Shown piece by piece: positions 26,130 to 35,554 of a DNA stretch of 48,225 nt (positions are counted from its first letter, which is position 1; the number at the start of each line of letters is the position of its first letter). The DNA comes from Candidatus Melainabacteria bacterium (GTDB taxonomy: Bacteria; Cyanobacteriota; Vampirovibrionia; Obscuribacterales; Obscuribacteraceae), in contig PLXC01000132.1 in the NCBI GenBank assembly GCA_003151275.1, forward strand, positions 1 through 48,225, written 5' to 3'. The notes below the pieces were generated by a model that saw nothing but the letters and a program-made list of their open reading frames with translations, was not told where the DNA came from and ran no database searches. The position numbers were made by a program, and so were the translations under genes.

Positions 26130-26230
26130 GCGTCACTCCTTTCCCCGCTGCGCTTCATCGTCACATGCTCAGAGACGACTTCGAGTATGTTGGCCCGGCT
26201 TCGGATTTCGGCAACGACCTCTCTTTTCAA
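26050..26230. repeat. Direct repeat of the dnaG 5' coding end
   Basis: Two copies of about 87 bp (roughly 26043-26129 and 26144-26230), separated by about 14 nt, differ at 10 aligned positions. The downstream copy is the real dnaG N-terminus and the upstream copy is the leader ORF. Confidence 0.85.
26126..26230 (-). CDS. Leader ORF duplicating the DnaG N-terminus (34 aa)
   Basis: Directly upstream of dnaG, a TTG-started frame encodes MKREVVAEIRSRANIL, then [13 protein letters not shown], then ERSDA and stop. The first 29 residues align with DnaG residues 1-29 without gaps at 24 of 29 positions. The nucleotide copies differ at 10 of 87 positions: five differences are silent third-base changes and five are conservative or N-terminal replacements. 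The TGA overlaps the dnaG TTG (26126-26129), and the dnaG ribosome site lies inside this ORF, so translation could be coupled. The ORF lacks the zinc ribbon. It may be a leader peptide, a decoy helix or a recent tandem duplication still decaying. Confidence 0.6.
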   Translation of the reverse strand: MKREVVAEIRSRANILEVVSEHVTMKRSGERSDA

Positions 26231-26429
26231 GGAAATTCCCCAAAGCCAAAATGAACCCCAGTCGGCATCGTTTGCCCTACAGGCTCCCTGCGCGACCGTT
26301 AACTGACAGTTTTATAGCATGCCCGTCCGGCCCAACCTTCCGCCTGACAGGTTAATTTCCATAGAACAAATATATGTTTTCAGCTAATATGTCCATCGCT
26401 AATATCACCGCATGTCGAGGAGCAGGTTT

Positions 26430-27842
26430 ATGAAAACCCTGATCAAAAACGGTCGCATCATCACGGCAGTAGATGACTACATTGGCGACATTCTGATCGA
26501 AGACGAAATTATCACGGTCATCGGCAAGAAGCTGGAGATGGAGGCAGACAAAATCATCGACGCCAAGGACCGGTTAGTTATTCCAGGCGGAATCGATGCT
26601 CACACTCACATGGACATGCCTTTCGGTGGCACAACTTCTGCCGATGACTTTCGCACCGGCACACTTGCAGCTGCGCATGGCGGCACCACGACAATCATCG
26701 ACTTCCCGATTCAAGCCAAAGGCACATCGATCATCGGGGCATTGGACACCTGGCACGAGAAGGCGGCAGGCAAAACAGCTATTGACTACGGTTTCCACAT
26801 GATCGTGACAGACCTGCCTCAAGAGCGGCTGAAAGAAGTCAAACGCTTGATCAACGACGAAGGCGTCACAAGCTTCAAGATGTTCATGGCTTATCCAGGC
26901 GTTCTTCTTGTTGACGACGCGACAATATTCCGAGGAATGAGCTTTGCCGGCGAGCATGGCGGCTTGATCTGCATGCACGCAGAGAACGGCGTTGTCATTG
27001 ACGAAATAGTACAAAGAGCGATCGCTAAAGGTCATACCGCTCCTAAATATCACGCTCTCACTCGCCCAACAAAAGCCGAAGCCGAGGGCGTTAATCGCGC
27101 CATCGCCTTAGCTGAAATGGCTGAATCACCCGTTTACATAGTTCACCTTAGCTGTTACGACGCTTTGAAAAAAGTAAAAGAAGCCCGCGATGAGGGCGTT
27201 CCAGTCTTTGCAGAAACATGTCCTCAGTACCTATTTCTTGACTATTCGGATTACGAAAGAGAGGGTTTTGAGGGAGCAAAATATGTGATGACGCCTGCCT
27301 TGCGCGAGAAATGGAATCAAGACGAACTGTGGACCGGCATCAGAATGAACGACCTGCAGGTGATTTCCACTGACCATTGCCCGTTCTGCATGAAAGAACA
27401 GAAAGAGCTGGGCAAGAATGATTTCAGCAAAATACCTAACGGCGCTCCCGGCGTCGAAACTAGAATGAGTCTGATCCACAACGGCGGCGTTGTAGCCGGT
27501 CGCATCTCTTTGAATCGATTTGTTGAGATAACTTCAACCGCTCCAGCAAAAATATTTGGACTGTTCCCACGCAAGGGTACGATTGCGGTTGGCTCGGATG
27601 CGGACATCGTAATATTCAACCCAAACAAGAAAATGACAATAAGCGCACAGACACATCATATGAATGTGGATTACAATCCATATGAAGGGAAGCAGGTGCA
27701 GGGAGTGCCTGAGACCGTTCTCTCGCGTGGCAAGGTCGTCATAGAAAATGAGAAATATGTCGGCAAAGCTGGTGACGGCAAGTATTTGAAGCGATCGACC
27801 GTTCAGCTTCGTCATCGCGAGGTTGCGGCGGTAGTGCATTAA
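26430..27842 (+). CDS. hydA: D-hydantoinase / dihydropyrimidinase
   Basis: Zinc amidohydrolase opening cyclic diamides (dihydropyrimidines or 5-substituted hydantoins), cytoplasmic. The start is ATG 26430, with AGGAG 7 nt upstream; the ORF opens six codons earlier at 26412. The product is 470 aa. It carries all binuclear-metal ligands: His58 and His60 (DAHTH), carboxylated Lys150 (TSFKMF), His183 (CMHAENG), His239 (IVHLS) and Asp315 (STDHCPF). The YMTPALREK-type segment is also present (YVMTPALREK). It could serve pyrimidine catabolism, but no partner genes of the pyrimidine pathway are adjacent. It is followed 99 nt later by murQ. Confidence 0.92.
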   Translation: MKTLIKNGRIITAVDDYIGDILIEDEIITVIGKKLEMEADKIIDAKDRLVIPGGIDAHTHMDMPFGGTTSADDFRTGTLAAAHGGTTTIIDFPIQAKGTSIIGALDTWHEKAAGKTAIDYGFHMIVTDLPQERLKEVKRLINDEGVTSFKMFMAYPGVLLVDDATIFRGMSFAGEHGGLICMHAENGVVIDEIVQRAIAKGHTAPKYHALTRPTKAEAEGVNRAIALAEMAESPVYIVHLSCYDALKKVKEARDEGVPVFAETCPQYLFLDYSDYEREGFEGAKYVMTPALREKWNQDELWTGIRMNDLQVISTDHCPFCMKEQKELGKNDFSKIPNGAPGVETRMSLIHNGGVVAGRISLNRFVEITSTAPAKIFGLFPRKGTIAVGSDADIVIFNPNKKMTISAQTHHMNVDYNPYEGKQVQGVPETVLSRGKVVIENEKYVGKAGDGKYLKRSTVQLRHREVAAVVH

Positions 27843-27941
27843 AAGCGTTGCAAGTTGTTCACATAAGCGCTTTTGAAGAGAAACAGGACTTCCATTAATG
27901 GGTATAGGAACTGGGCGACTAGGAATCAAGGGGGCACCGAC

Positions 27942-28859
27942 ATGGGCTTTACAAAAGAATTCAACAAGATGGTCACCGAGGAACGCAATGTCAAAACCAT
28001 GGATTTGGACGTTCTCGATACTGTTGATCTGGTAGAGCGAATTCAAGCCGAAGATTTCGAAATAGCGAAAGGCGTGCAAAAAGTCGTGCCGGAAATCGCC
28101 AAAGCCGTAGACATCATCACGGAAAAGTTGAAGGTTGGCGGTAGACTGATTTATTTCGGAGCTGGCACAAGCGGCCGGCTGGGAGTGTTGGATGCTACCG
28201 AGTGCCCACCAACTTTTGGTGTTGAAGCGTCGGTTGTTCAAGCCTACATAGCCGGCGGTAAGGATGCGATGTTTCGCTCCTTTGAAGACGCCGAGGACTC
28301 TAAGGAAATGGGATTGCAGGACGTCGTCAGCGCTCAAGTAAGCGCGCGTGATGTCGTGATCGGAATCACGGCGAGCGGCAGAACGCCTTATGTTGTTGGC
28401 GCCTTGCAGAAGGCCAAAGAACTAGGCGCCGCAACGATAGGCATTGTCAACAATTTCGAGTGCTCGTTAGCAACTCACTGCGATGTTTTAATCGCAGCTG
28501 TTGTTGGTCCTGAAGCACTAACCGGTTCAACCCGCATGAAAGCTGGAACGGCACAAAAAATGGTCTTGAATTTGATCACTACTTGCACCATGGTGCGCCT
28601 TGGAAAAGTCTACGAAAACTTGATGATTGACTTGCGCCCGACTAACGAAAAGTTGAGAGAGCGCGCAGTTTCAATTATTTCAATCCTCGGTGACGTGCCG
28701 CGTCATCTCGCTGAAGGCGCTCTGGTTGCCTCACACGATCGAGCCAAGACAGCCATCCTGATGGTAAAACGAAAACTAGGTCGAGCGCAGGCAGAGCAAC
28801 TAATCATCAAATGTGGTGGCTCACTTCGTCAAGCTCTGGTCGCTGACGTATCCCACTAA
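27942..28859 (+). CDS. murQ: N-acetylmuramic acid 6-phosphate etherase MurQ
   Basis: Cleaves the D-lactyl ether of MurNAc-6-phosphate to give GlcNAc-6-phosphate and lactate during peptidoglycan recycling. The ORF opens at 27873, but ATG 27942 is preceded by AAGGGGG and begins the conserved sequence; 305 aa. The SIS phosphosugar site is GAGTSGRLGVLD followed by ATECPPTFG, whose Glu is the catalytic base. Other landmarks are VVIGITASGRTPYVVGAL, the GPEALTGSTRMKAGTAQK sugar-phosphate loop and the C-terminal LGRAQAEQLIIKCGGSLRQAL helix. Located near hydantoinase; other recycling genes are not in the window. Confidence 0.95.
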   Translation: MGFTKEFNKMVTEERNVKTMDLDVLDTVDLVERIQAEDFEIAKGVQKVVPEIAKAVDIITEKLKVGGRLIYFGAGTSGRLGVLDATECPPTFGVEASVVQAYIAGGKDAMFRSFEDAEDSKEMGLQDVVSAQVSARDVVIGITASGRTPYVVGALQKAKELGAATIGIVNNFECSLATHCDVLIAAVVGPEALTGSTRMKAGTAQKMVLNLITTCTMVRLGKVYENLMIDLRPTNEKLRERAVSIISILGDVPRHLAEGALVASHDRAKTAILMVKRKLGRAQAEQLIIKCGGSLRQALVADVSH

Positions 28860-28860
28860 A

Positions 28861-29946
28861 CTAGGGATTCGCCTTCATATCTTCGATCAGCCAATTAAGG
28901 TCGTTGGGAACTTTTTTCTCAAAAGCTTTGGCCTCAGCCAGTTTGTTGTCCTTTTTTAGGTAAAACACCAACTTGCTGGCAGCCTTGTTGTATTCGTCGC
29001 TTTTCTTGCCCTTTGTGGAAGCAATCAGCTCAAGTATGCGCCGTGCGTGGACCTCTGATTTGCTCCACAAATTACGATCATCATATGAATTGAGAAAGAT
29101 TCGATGAATTTCGAGTTCTGCATTCGCATCAGGCGGCTTCTCCGTCGCGAGAATAGCGAGCGCCTTGCCTAATGTCTTATCGGTTTCAGCATAGTTTGCC
29201 GCCCATAAATGGGCTTGAGCTACCTGACGAAGCACTGTTATCTCACTGTCTTTCTTGCTTAGCTCGGTAGATAACTTGTCCATCATTTGCGGTTTATGCA
29301 TAGTGCTCTGAACCGCTGCTTCAGCCAGTTGAACGGGAATGTATAATCTCGATGACGGCTTCATTTTCGTTATTAACTGTGCGAGTGCTTTATCCGCTCG
29401 ATCCGGTTCGCCGAAGTAAATGTAGCCGCGCGCACGAGAATAGCGTCGCGCGTAGATCTCGTCGTCGTTAGGCGCGACTAGATCACCGAGTGAAAGAGAT
29501 ACTTGATCGAATTGATTAAATAGCTTTTTGCGTTCTTCCATTGAAACGTGGGAATTGGAGGCAGTTTCATAACCCTCCGAAAGAAATTTGACGTTTACCA
29601 ACACCTCAGGGTCCAGACGATTGGTTGCTTTTAGCCGCGGCACGGTATCGAGTATGTGCTTGACCAAAGGTGCCGCCTGCGCGAATTTTGTTTGATGAAC
29701 ATAATCAGCAGCAAGCAAAGCCTCAACCTCTGCGACCTGACTTGCATCTTGGGGGGGCACCAGTTTTAGCGCCCGAGCGTAATAGTCAGCCGCCTTTTCG
29801 TACTCCGCACCCGCGTCTGAAACTTGTCCAAGCTTCTTAAACTGCTGCCAGGAATCTGCAGCAAACACAGGTGTATGTACATTCAGTGAACAACTGACTA
29901 TGGAAATGGAGAAGAGAACGAAATCTATTTTGTTTCTTGTAAACAC
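28861..29946 (-). CDS. Secreted/periplasmic TPR protein
   Basis: The product is 361 aa from a GTG with a signal peptide (about 1-30, FAADS cleavage). TPR-like helical repeats follow, for instance GAEYEKAADYYARALKLVPP, AEVEALLAADYVHQTKFAQAAPLV and RARGYIYFGEPDRADKALAQL. It ends one base before the convergent murQ stop. Likely a periplasmic protein-protein interaction module; partner unknown. Confidence 0.72.
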   Translation of the reverse strand: MFTRNKIDFVLFSISIVSCSLNVHTPVFAADSWQQFKKLGQVSDAGAEYEKAADYYARALKLVPPQDASQVAEVEALLAADYVHQTKFAQAAPLVKHILDTVPRLKATNRLDPEVLVNVKFLSEGYETASNSHVSMEERKKLFNQFDQVSLSLGDLVAPNDDEIYARRYSRARGYIYFGEPDRADKALAQLITKMKPSSRLYIPVQLAEAAVQSTMHKPQMMDKLSTELSKKDSEITVLRQVAQAHLWAANYAETDKTLGKALAILATEKPPDANAELEIHRIFLNSYDDRNLWSKSEVHARRILELIASTKGKKSDEYNKAASKLVFYLKKDNKLAEAKAFEKKVPNDLNWLIEDMKANP

Positions 29947-30078
29947 AGGCGCAGACTCTCATAGCATTTGTGCAAGGCTAACATAGTTGTTGACCGAAGT
30001 GCAGGCATGGTCAATTCATGGAATTTCGGAATACAATGAATATATCTTCCCTAGAGTTCCCAGCAAAGAATTGATCAA

Positions 30079-31161
30079 CTAGATCGGGCTGGTAGCGCTC
30101 GCATGCCCCGAGTGCTCTACTTGATAGGCACGGAGTTTTGGCAGTGCTTTGCGGGCGGCGATTTCACCGGCTTCGATTGCACTTTTGAGATCCTTCTTAC
30201 TAAAGGAACTCATTTTCATCCAGGGAAGCTTAGGCTCGATCAAAATATCCGCCTTGTCGACCGCTTTGTTTTCAATTTCGGACAAAAGAATGCTGGATAT
30301 TCGATCACCGTAGTCCATCAGCGTGTCGTATTCTTTTTGGTTGACCTTCTCTAGATAAGCTTGCAAGCGCACAGCCACTACTGCTGGTGCACCTTGTGCT
30401 TCTGCTATTTCGGTAGGCAAGTTAGCACGTACGCCACCATCAACCAAAGTTTGTTCACCAACTTTAACCGGTCGGAAAAATCCAGGCGCTGAACTGCTGG
30501 CGCGAATGGCATCAGCGATACTTCCCTTGCTCAGCCAAACTGCTTTTGTCGTGGTCAAATCAACCGCGGCACAAGAAAATGGAATTGGCATTTGTTCGAT
30601 GTTTGTGACGCCCTCAGGTAGATGTTTGGCGACGAATTTGGACACGGATCTGCCGCTATAAAGTCCGATTTGAGGATGAATGAGCACTGCTCTTGCTAGA
30701 AAATATGGACCAAAATAACATACTGTCTGCAACTTTCGGTTGCTCGGAAAGTAAGCCTTCTTCAATTGACCATTAAGAGTAAGCCGTTCAATTTCACTGA
30801 TGGGAACGCCTGCAGCATAGAGCCCGCCAATCATCGCGCCGATGCTGCTGCCTGCGACGAAATCAGGTCGTAAGCCTTCAGCTTCGAGAACTTTGAGAAC
30901 ACCGATGTGGGCGGCACCTCGGGCACCACCGCCCGCGAGAGTCAAGGCGAAGCCGCTGTGCGTGGACCGCAACGGTTGAGCTTCATTGCGAGCATCGTTT
31001 TCAGCCCGGTGATCTGATTGCTTAACAGCGGCGCCATTCGGGACCCCCTTGCTGTCAGGCACGGAGAGATTTGCATCAGCGGCGGCATAGACTTGCGTCG
31101 TCTGAATCGCTAGAAACCCCGCTAGCGCAACGATCCGTTCAATCTTTAGATGCTTTTTCAC
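30079..31161 (-). CDS. Patatin-like phospholipase (RssA-type)
   Basis: Serine lipase/phospholipase of the patatin family. I start at GTG 31161, where AGGGA lies 5 nt upstream and a signal peptide begins (MKKHLKIERIVALAGFLAI); the ORF can be read to 31257. Key sites are the oxyanion loop GGGARG (77-82), the nucleophile elbow GSSIG with Ser106, and the catalytic Asp241 in DGGVRANLP. The signal peptide and absence of other domains suggest action on membrane lipids in the periplasm, or a surface or secreted phospholipase. Neighbours do not indicate a pathway. Confidence 0.87.
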   Translation of the reverse strand: MKKHLKIERIVALAGFLAIQTTQVYAAADANLSVPDSKGVPNGAAVKQSDHRAENDARNEAQPLRSTHSGFALTLAGGGARGAAHIGVLKVLEAEGLRPDFVAGSSIGAMIGGLYAAGVPISEIERLTLNGQLKKAYFPSNRKLQTVCYFGPYFLARAVLIHPQIGLYSGRSVSKFVAKHLPEGVTNIEQMPIPFSCAAVDLTTTKAVWLSKGSIADAIRASSSAPGFFRPVKVGEQTLVDGGVRANLPTEIAEAQGAPAVVAVRLQAYLEKVNQKEYDTLMDYGDRISSILLSEIENKAVDKADILIEPKLPWMKMSSFSKKDLKSAIEAGEIAARKALPKLRAYQVEHSGHASATSPI

Positions 31162-31358
31162 CGGCTTCCCTCGTTCGTAGTTCAGAAGGAGACGGCAGTC
31201 GGAAAGATAAGTTTCGAGTCTTTCGGCGATTTTCGGTAATTTAAATCCATGACACATGAATTGTCGATGGTTTTGCCGATTTCCTGACTTTACGATCGGT
31301 CAAGACTGACAGGACAATTTTGGTATAGATTTCCGGATGTTTAAAGATTTTTCACGGG

Positions 31359-31380
31359 AGCGCACCATAGACGGTGCGCC
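31359..31380. terminator. GCGCACC/GGTGCGC hairpin
   Basis: GCGCACC, loop ATAGAC, GGTGCGC: a 7-bp perfect stem between the patatin gene and the sensor kinase. It lies about 70 nt past the sensor-kinase stop on the minus strand. No T-run. Confidence 0.4.
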
Positions 31381-31448
31381 GGGGTCATCATAGCAGAAGT
31401 AATAACCCGACAAAAACATCGACACCTTCCAGCGTCTTTTTCCTCGAT

Positions 31449-33311
31449 TCACACAGGCTGCGATGGCAGCGTAAACCAAAACGTGCTTCCCTGGCCGGGC
31501 TTACTCCTGACGCCAATCTCGCCATGATGCTGGTCGATGATTGCTTTGCAAATCGCCAGGCCTAAGCCACTGCCTTGACCATTCTTTCCATCAGCAAGTT
31601 CTACTTGTGTAAATCTATCGAACACCGTACCAATTTGATCCTCCGGAATGCCTCTGCCATGGTCCGCGACTTCAAAGCGAACCTGCTTACCTTCATTGCG
31701 AGCCTTTAGTTCAATTGATGTAGAACTAGGTGAAAATTTGATCGCGTTAGAAAGTAAGTTAACTAACACTTGCACAAGCCGGGGCCCGTCGGCATTCACA
31801 ACAAACGTTGGGCAGTCTGTATTGATTTGGATATTTTTTTTACGCGCTAAATCTTCCACTGAAACGATTGATTCGTTTAACAGAGTCGGCACTTCGACTG
31901 ACTCCACGTGCAAATTCATTACGCCGGTTTCAAAATTTTCGACATCTAATAGATCGCCGATCAAATTCAACAACCTCGCGATGCTAGCGTCCACACTGTG
32001 CAAACTACGGGCTCCATCAGTGCTTAACTCGCCATAGAGTCCCCTGTCCAAACACTCATGGAAAGCCTGGATTGACGACAGTGGTGAACGCAGATCATGA
32101 CTAACCATAGCGACAAATTCCTGTTTCATTTTTTCGATTCGCTTGGCCTCGGTGACGTCGTGCGCGACGCAGAAGAATGATTGTTTCTCTGCGGACCATT
32201 GGACGGACCATTCAAAGTCGCGCAGAGAGCCATCTCGGCAAACAGTTCTATTTTCCAAAGGTTTTTGCATCTCACTAATCTTTGCTTGGGAAAAATATTC
32301 CAACGTCTGCTCGATGTCGGTCGGCGTGATTATGGACACAAAGCGAGTGCCGATCAGCTCATCCCGCACGTAACCAATCAGAGACTCAATAGCCTGATTA
32401 GCTGAATAGAAGCGCAGATCAGCACTCAACGAACAGATCACTTCGCGGGCATTTTCAACCAGGGCTTGTTCATTTCCTCTAGCTTCAGCCAAAGCAGCTG
32501 CCATTTTTCTAAATGCTGAATCCAAAGAGGCAAGTTCGTCAGTACCTTTTAATTGTGCGCGCAAAGGTTGATTAGATGCGAGTCTCACTACGTTTTCGGA
32601 CAATGTTTTCAAACGAGACGCCAATCCCTTGTTGAAGAGTGCGGTAAGAACGATCGCCAGTCCGACGTTCAACAAAAGAAAAAATGCCAGAGCAATTTGA
32701 ATTTTCTTTCTAAAATCTTCTTGGATCACAGGACTTGCATCTTCAATTTGCTTTTCTTTGTTCAACAACACAAACATACTGTCGGCAAGTCTTGGAATGA
32801 ATGTTTTGGAGTCTTCGCTGGTTTTTAGCAATAGCTCCTTGGCTCCCTCAATGTCGTCATCGCGTCCTAGCTGGCGAGCTCTGAAAATATTCTGACCCAT
32901 CTCCAAAAGAGGACCTTCTACTTTGTCGACAAGATGTTGCTCTTCTAAGTTATTGCCGACCAGCCGACGAAGTTCTGTCAAACGCGCCTTGGTTTTCGGA
33001 AATACTTTGTCCATCGCGCGACTTGCTTCACCAATGCGAAATTCCCTGCCCATGCTGACGGCGCTGGCAGTAAAGTACAAATCGCGCACAGTTTCCTCAG
33101 CCGTATGAACGATTAGAGCGGAATGGCGCGAGCGGACCAATTCGCGTTCGACTTCTGTTTGCAATGCATAGAGCGCAGTTATGCAGATGAGTTGAAGCAC
33201 CGTCGACACAAGGACGATCAACAAACCTTTTTGAAGAATAGTAAGTTTCAACTCAGCTCGCCTGTCAGGAAATAAACCGGCAAACGCCATTGTCGCAAAT
33301 TGCCGCCCCAT
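31449..33311 (-). CDS. PAS-domain sensor histidine kinase
   Basis: Two-component sensor, 620 aa, in the inner membrane. TM1 lies at about 28-49. A helical periplasmic sensor region follows (about 50-205). TM2 is at about 206-227, then HAMP (about 228-282) and a PAS domain (about 285-392, ending VAHDVTEAKRIEKM). The HisKA phospho-acceptor is His405 in VSHDLRSPL. The catalytic domain has the N-box VNLLSNAIKFS, G1 ADHGRGIP and G2 GQGSGLGLAI. ATG 33311 has AAGG at about 7 nt. No cognate response-regulator gene lies next to it, so it is an orphan kinase in this window; the REC-kinase gene at 39030 is one possible partner. Confidence 0.92.
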   Translation of the reverse strand: MGRQFATMAFAGLFPDRRAELKLTILQKGLLIVLVSTVLQLICITALYALQTEVERELVRSRHSALIVHTAEETVRDLYFTASAVSMGREFRIGEASRAMDKVFPKTKARLTELRRLVGNNLEEQHLVDKVEGPLLEMGQNIFRARQLGRDDDIEGAKELLLKTSEDSKTFIPRLADSMFVLLNKEKQIEDASPVIQEDFRKKIQIALAFFLLLNVGLAIVLTALFNKGLASRLKTLSENVVRLASNQPLRAQLKGTDELASLDSAFRKMAAALAEARGNEQALVENAREVICSLSADLRFYSANQAIESLIGYVRDELIGTRFVSIITPTDIEQTLEYFSQAKISEMQKPLENRTVCRDGSLRDFEWSVQWSAEKQSFFCVAHDVTEAKRIEKMKQEFVAMVSHDLRSPLSSIQAFHECLDRGLYGELSTDGARSLHSVDASIARLLNLIGDLLDVENFETGVMNLHVESVEVPTLLNESIVSVEDLARKKNIQINTDCPTFVVNADGPRLVQVLVNLLSNAIKFSPSSTSIELKARNEGKQVRFEVADHGRGIPEDQIGTVFDRFTQVELADGKNGQGSGLGLAICKAIIDQHHGEIGVRSKPGQGSTFWFTLPSQPV

Positions 33312-33349
33312 CTGTGACCTTTTTTGAAAAAAAATTCAAATTGTTCGTG

Positions 33350-33371
33350 TGCAAGAAATCTGCAAGAAATT
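33350..33371. repeat. TGCAAGAAAT 11-nt tandem duplication
   Basis: TGCAAGAAATC followed at once by TGCAAGAAATT (33350-33360 and 33361-33371) in the promoter region between the divergent sensor kinase and the His-rich gene. A possible regulator half-site pair. Confidence 0.35.
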
Positions 33372-33424
33372 TCAACTATTTTGGACAAAGATTAGGAAAC
33401 CCTTTTATGGGCGAATGAGGAAAG

Positions 33425-35554
33425 ATGGTCCAGACACCAGAACACAGCCACGCTCACCACGCTCATGAAGCTAGCACTGATCATGGACACCAGGGACATG
33501 ATGGGCATCATAGCAACATGCTTGACGAGGTGCACCGGCTGCAAAAATCCACATTAGACGCTCATTCTAAATCTGCTGAACACCATTTAGCATCCAGCCA
33601 ACACCATAGAAACGACGCTCATCCACAGACATTAGTATTCCATTCTGCATTCCCATTGCACCAAACAGAACAGGGACACGGCGGAAAAAATGTTTTGGAT
33701 TTCAACGCGTTGCATTTAAAGGGAATAGACTCCCCTCTCTCGCATTCCAATAATCACGGTGCTCCGGAGAAACCCCATTTTGACGCCAAGAAATCCGTAG
33801 ATCAACATATTAAAGAAGGCACTTTCAAGCAAGAATCAGACAAGTCGACAAGCGCCGACCATAAGCCTTTGGAGCACGGTAAAGCACCAAAAATTACTGT
33901 GGTGTATGAGAACAAAGATAAGAATGCGGCTGCGCCGAAACCAAACTACGTTGTCAAAAAAGACGGTTCAATTGCTGTAATACACAACCCAGAGGGTCCA
34001 CCGCACGACGGCAACATCGTTATCCAAGTGGCACGGGATGCTAAACACACCGGTGCGCCTGACAAAATTCAGCAAAAAGCTGTTGACGATTTAGTGGAAT
34101 ATCAAGCCACGAGACTTGTCGAAAAATTCGGCAGCAATTTGAAAGAAGTGCAAACAGCGCACGGTAAGCTTAAACAAGTCGATATCGCTGACTCGCAAAA
34201 TTTGGTCAGCGATAAAATCGAACAAAAATTTGGTGACAAGTTAACGCCTGATGTTTCGCGATTGGCACCGCCACCAGTACCACACGACGTCAAACAAACC
34301 TCAGACTTGATGAACCGAGTCCAGGGCAGCGGTGGCAGTGCCACGGTGCCGCGTGAATCGGCTCATGGACGACATCAAGGCGATTCCAGCCCAGCCGGCG
34401 TCGACCAAATGATTCCGCCTAGATCAGTGCCCCAGGGTCCAAAAGAAGCCAACTCGATCGCTGCTGCAAAGGATGCAGCTGCCGCCCTATTCAATCCAGA
34501 CCGAGTTCACCCTTACCAAACTATTAGAGAGACTCCCGGCAACGGCTATCGTGTCGGCAGATATGGATTGAATCAAGGGTTCTCGATCATGGGCATCGCC
34601 GACATGTTAGGCGTCGATTTGGGCAACCCACCCGACATGTCCAAGCTGCAAGCCTACATGAAAGAGCATCCTCAAGCCTTTCAAAAAGCGGTTCAAACAT
34701 ATGCAGACAAGTTACGTCAAGACGCAGACAAAGCGCATTTACCACACGATGACAAATTCAGAGAATCGGTAAAAGCGCTCGGCAATTTTGCAAAGTCTTT
34801 GGATAATCCACAATTTCAAAATGATTTTGTAAAATTCTTGAGCGACATGAAAGGCGATGGAAAGCCGATCACACAAGATCGCCTGGCAAAGTTCATGCCC
34901 AAAGAAATGCAAGAGCTTTTAGCAGAGAAAGGCATCAAGCACGAAGCGAAAAGTTTAGGTGAAGATCCAAATAAATTGAGCGATCAAGGAGCCGGTAAGG
35001 TTTCGTTGGCATTTTTGCTAGGACGAACGCCCAATGCCGCGGACAACGAGAACGGACAATACGCCGATTACACTCGCGCCGGATCGAACATGTACAAGTT
35101 GGCTGAAAGCAGAATGCAAAGTTTAGGCGACATCAACATCACAGATGCGCAGGGCAAAATAATCGCCGCAGCCCGCCAGGATGTTGGTCGCCCGATGTGG
35201 CAGAAATATTTGAACGGAGGGCGCCTTGGCTGTGCCGCGTCGGTTTCAGCAGTGTTAAATGATGCTGGCTTCAGTTATGCAAGCGCGGTTGGCGTGTCAG
35301 ATTTGCAAGATCAATTAGTCGCTCATGGGTGGACCGTTTCTACTGAGGCTCGACCTGGCGATGTCGTTTGCGGCTACCGTAGAGCGAAAGGTAGCGGTCC
35401 TGGAGGTTTTGCGCACACTGGAATCGTCGATAATAATGGAACATGGGATAACCATTCCCATTCGAAAGTTTGGTCGCACGATCCATTGTCGGCTTGGAAT
35501 ACGCGGGAATATCCAGCTGGCGTTGTCTTCCTGCGCCCGCCCAAAGCTGCCTAG
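33425..35554 (+). CDS. His-rich protein with C-terminal NlpC/P60- or CHAP-like peptidase domain
   Basis: The product is 709 aa; ATG 33425 follows GAGG. The first 110 residues hold about 26 His in HxH/HH pairs, which suggests metal binding. The middle is disordered (Lys/Ala/His/Pro). The last 120 residues look like a papain-like fold: Cys in GRLGCAASVSAVLNDAG, His in GFAHTGIVDNN, and DNHSHSKVW as possible third residue. This suggests a Cys amidase or peptidase of peptidoglycan or peptides. No signal peptide or membrane segment, so either it is cytoplasmic or it uses a non-Sec exporter. No family name for the whole protein is recognised. Confidence 0.65.
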   Translation: MVQTPEHSHAHHAHEASTDHGHQGHDGHHSNMLDEVHRLQKSTLDAHSKSAEHHLASSQHHRNDAHPQTLVFHSAFPLHQTEQGHGGKNVLDFNALHLKGIDSPLSHSNNHGAPEKPHFDAKKSVDQHIKEGTFKQESDKSTSADHKPLEHGKAPKITVVYENKDKNAAAPKPNYVVKKDGSIAVIHNPEGPPHDGNIVIQVARDAKHTGAPDKIQQKAVDDLVEYQATRLVEKFGSNLKEVQTAHGKLKQVDIADSQNLVSDKIEQKFGDKLTPDVSRLAPPPVPHDVKQTSDLMNRVQGSGGSATVPRESAHGRHQGDSSPAGVDQMIPPRSVPQGPKEANSIAAAKDAAAALFNPDRVHPYQTIRETPGNGYRVGRYGLNQGFSIMGIADMLGVDLGNPPDMSKLQAYMKEHPQAFQKAVQTYADKLRQDADKAHLPHDDKFRESVKALGNFAKSLDNPQFQNDFVKFLSDMKGDGKPITQDRLAKFMPKEMQELLAEKGIKHEAKSLGEDPNKLSDQGAGKVSLAFLLGRTPNAADNENGQYADYTRAGSNMYKLAESRMQSLGDINITDAQGKIIAAARQDVGRPMWQKYLNGGRLGCAASVSAVLNDAGFSYASAVGVSDLQDQLVAHGWTVSTEARPGDVVCGYRRAKGSGPGGFAHTGIVDNNGTWDNHSHSKVWSHDPLSAWNTREYPAGVVFLRPPKAA

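Noticed and set aside
26574..27053. Minus-strand frame of 159 codons
   Set aside because: Antisense of the hydantoinase catalytic region, whose metal ligands are all intact on the plus strand.
33381..33409. TTGGAC-17 nt-TTTATG promoter-like pair before the His-rich gene
   Set aside because: The predicted start site would leave a leader of about 9 nt that cuts the ribosome binding site; kept only as a weak possibility.
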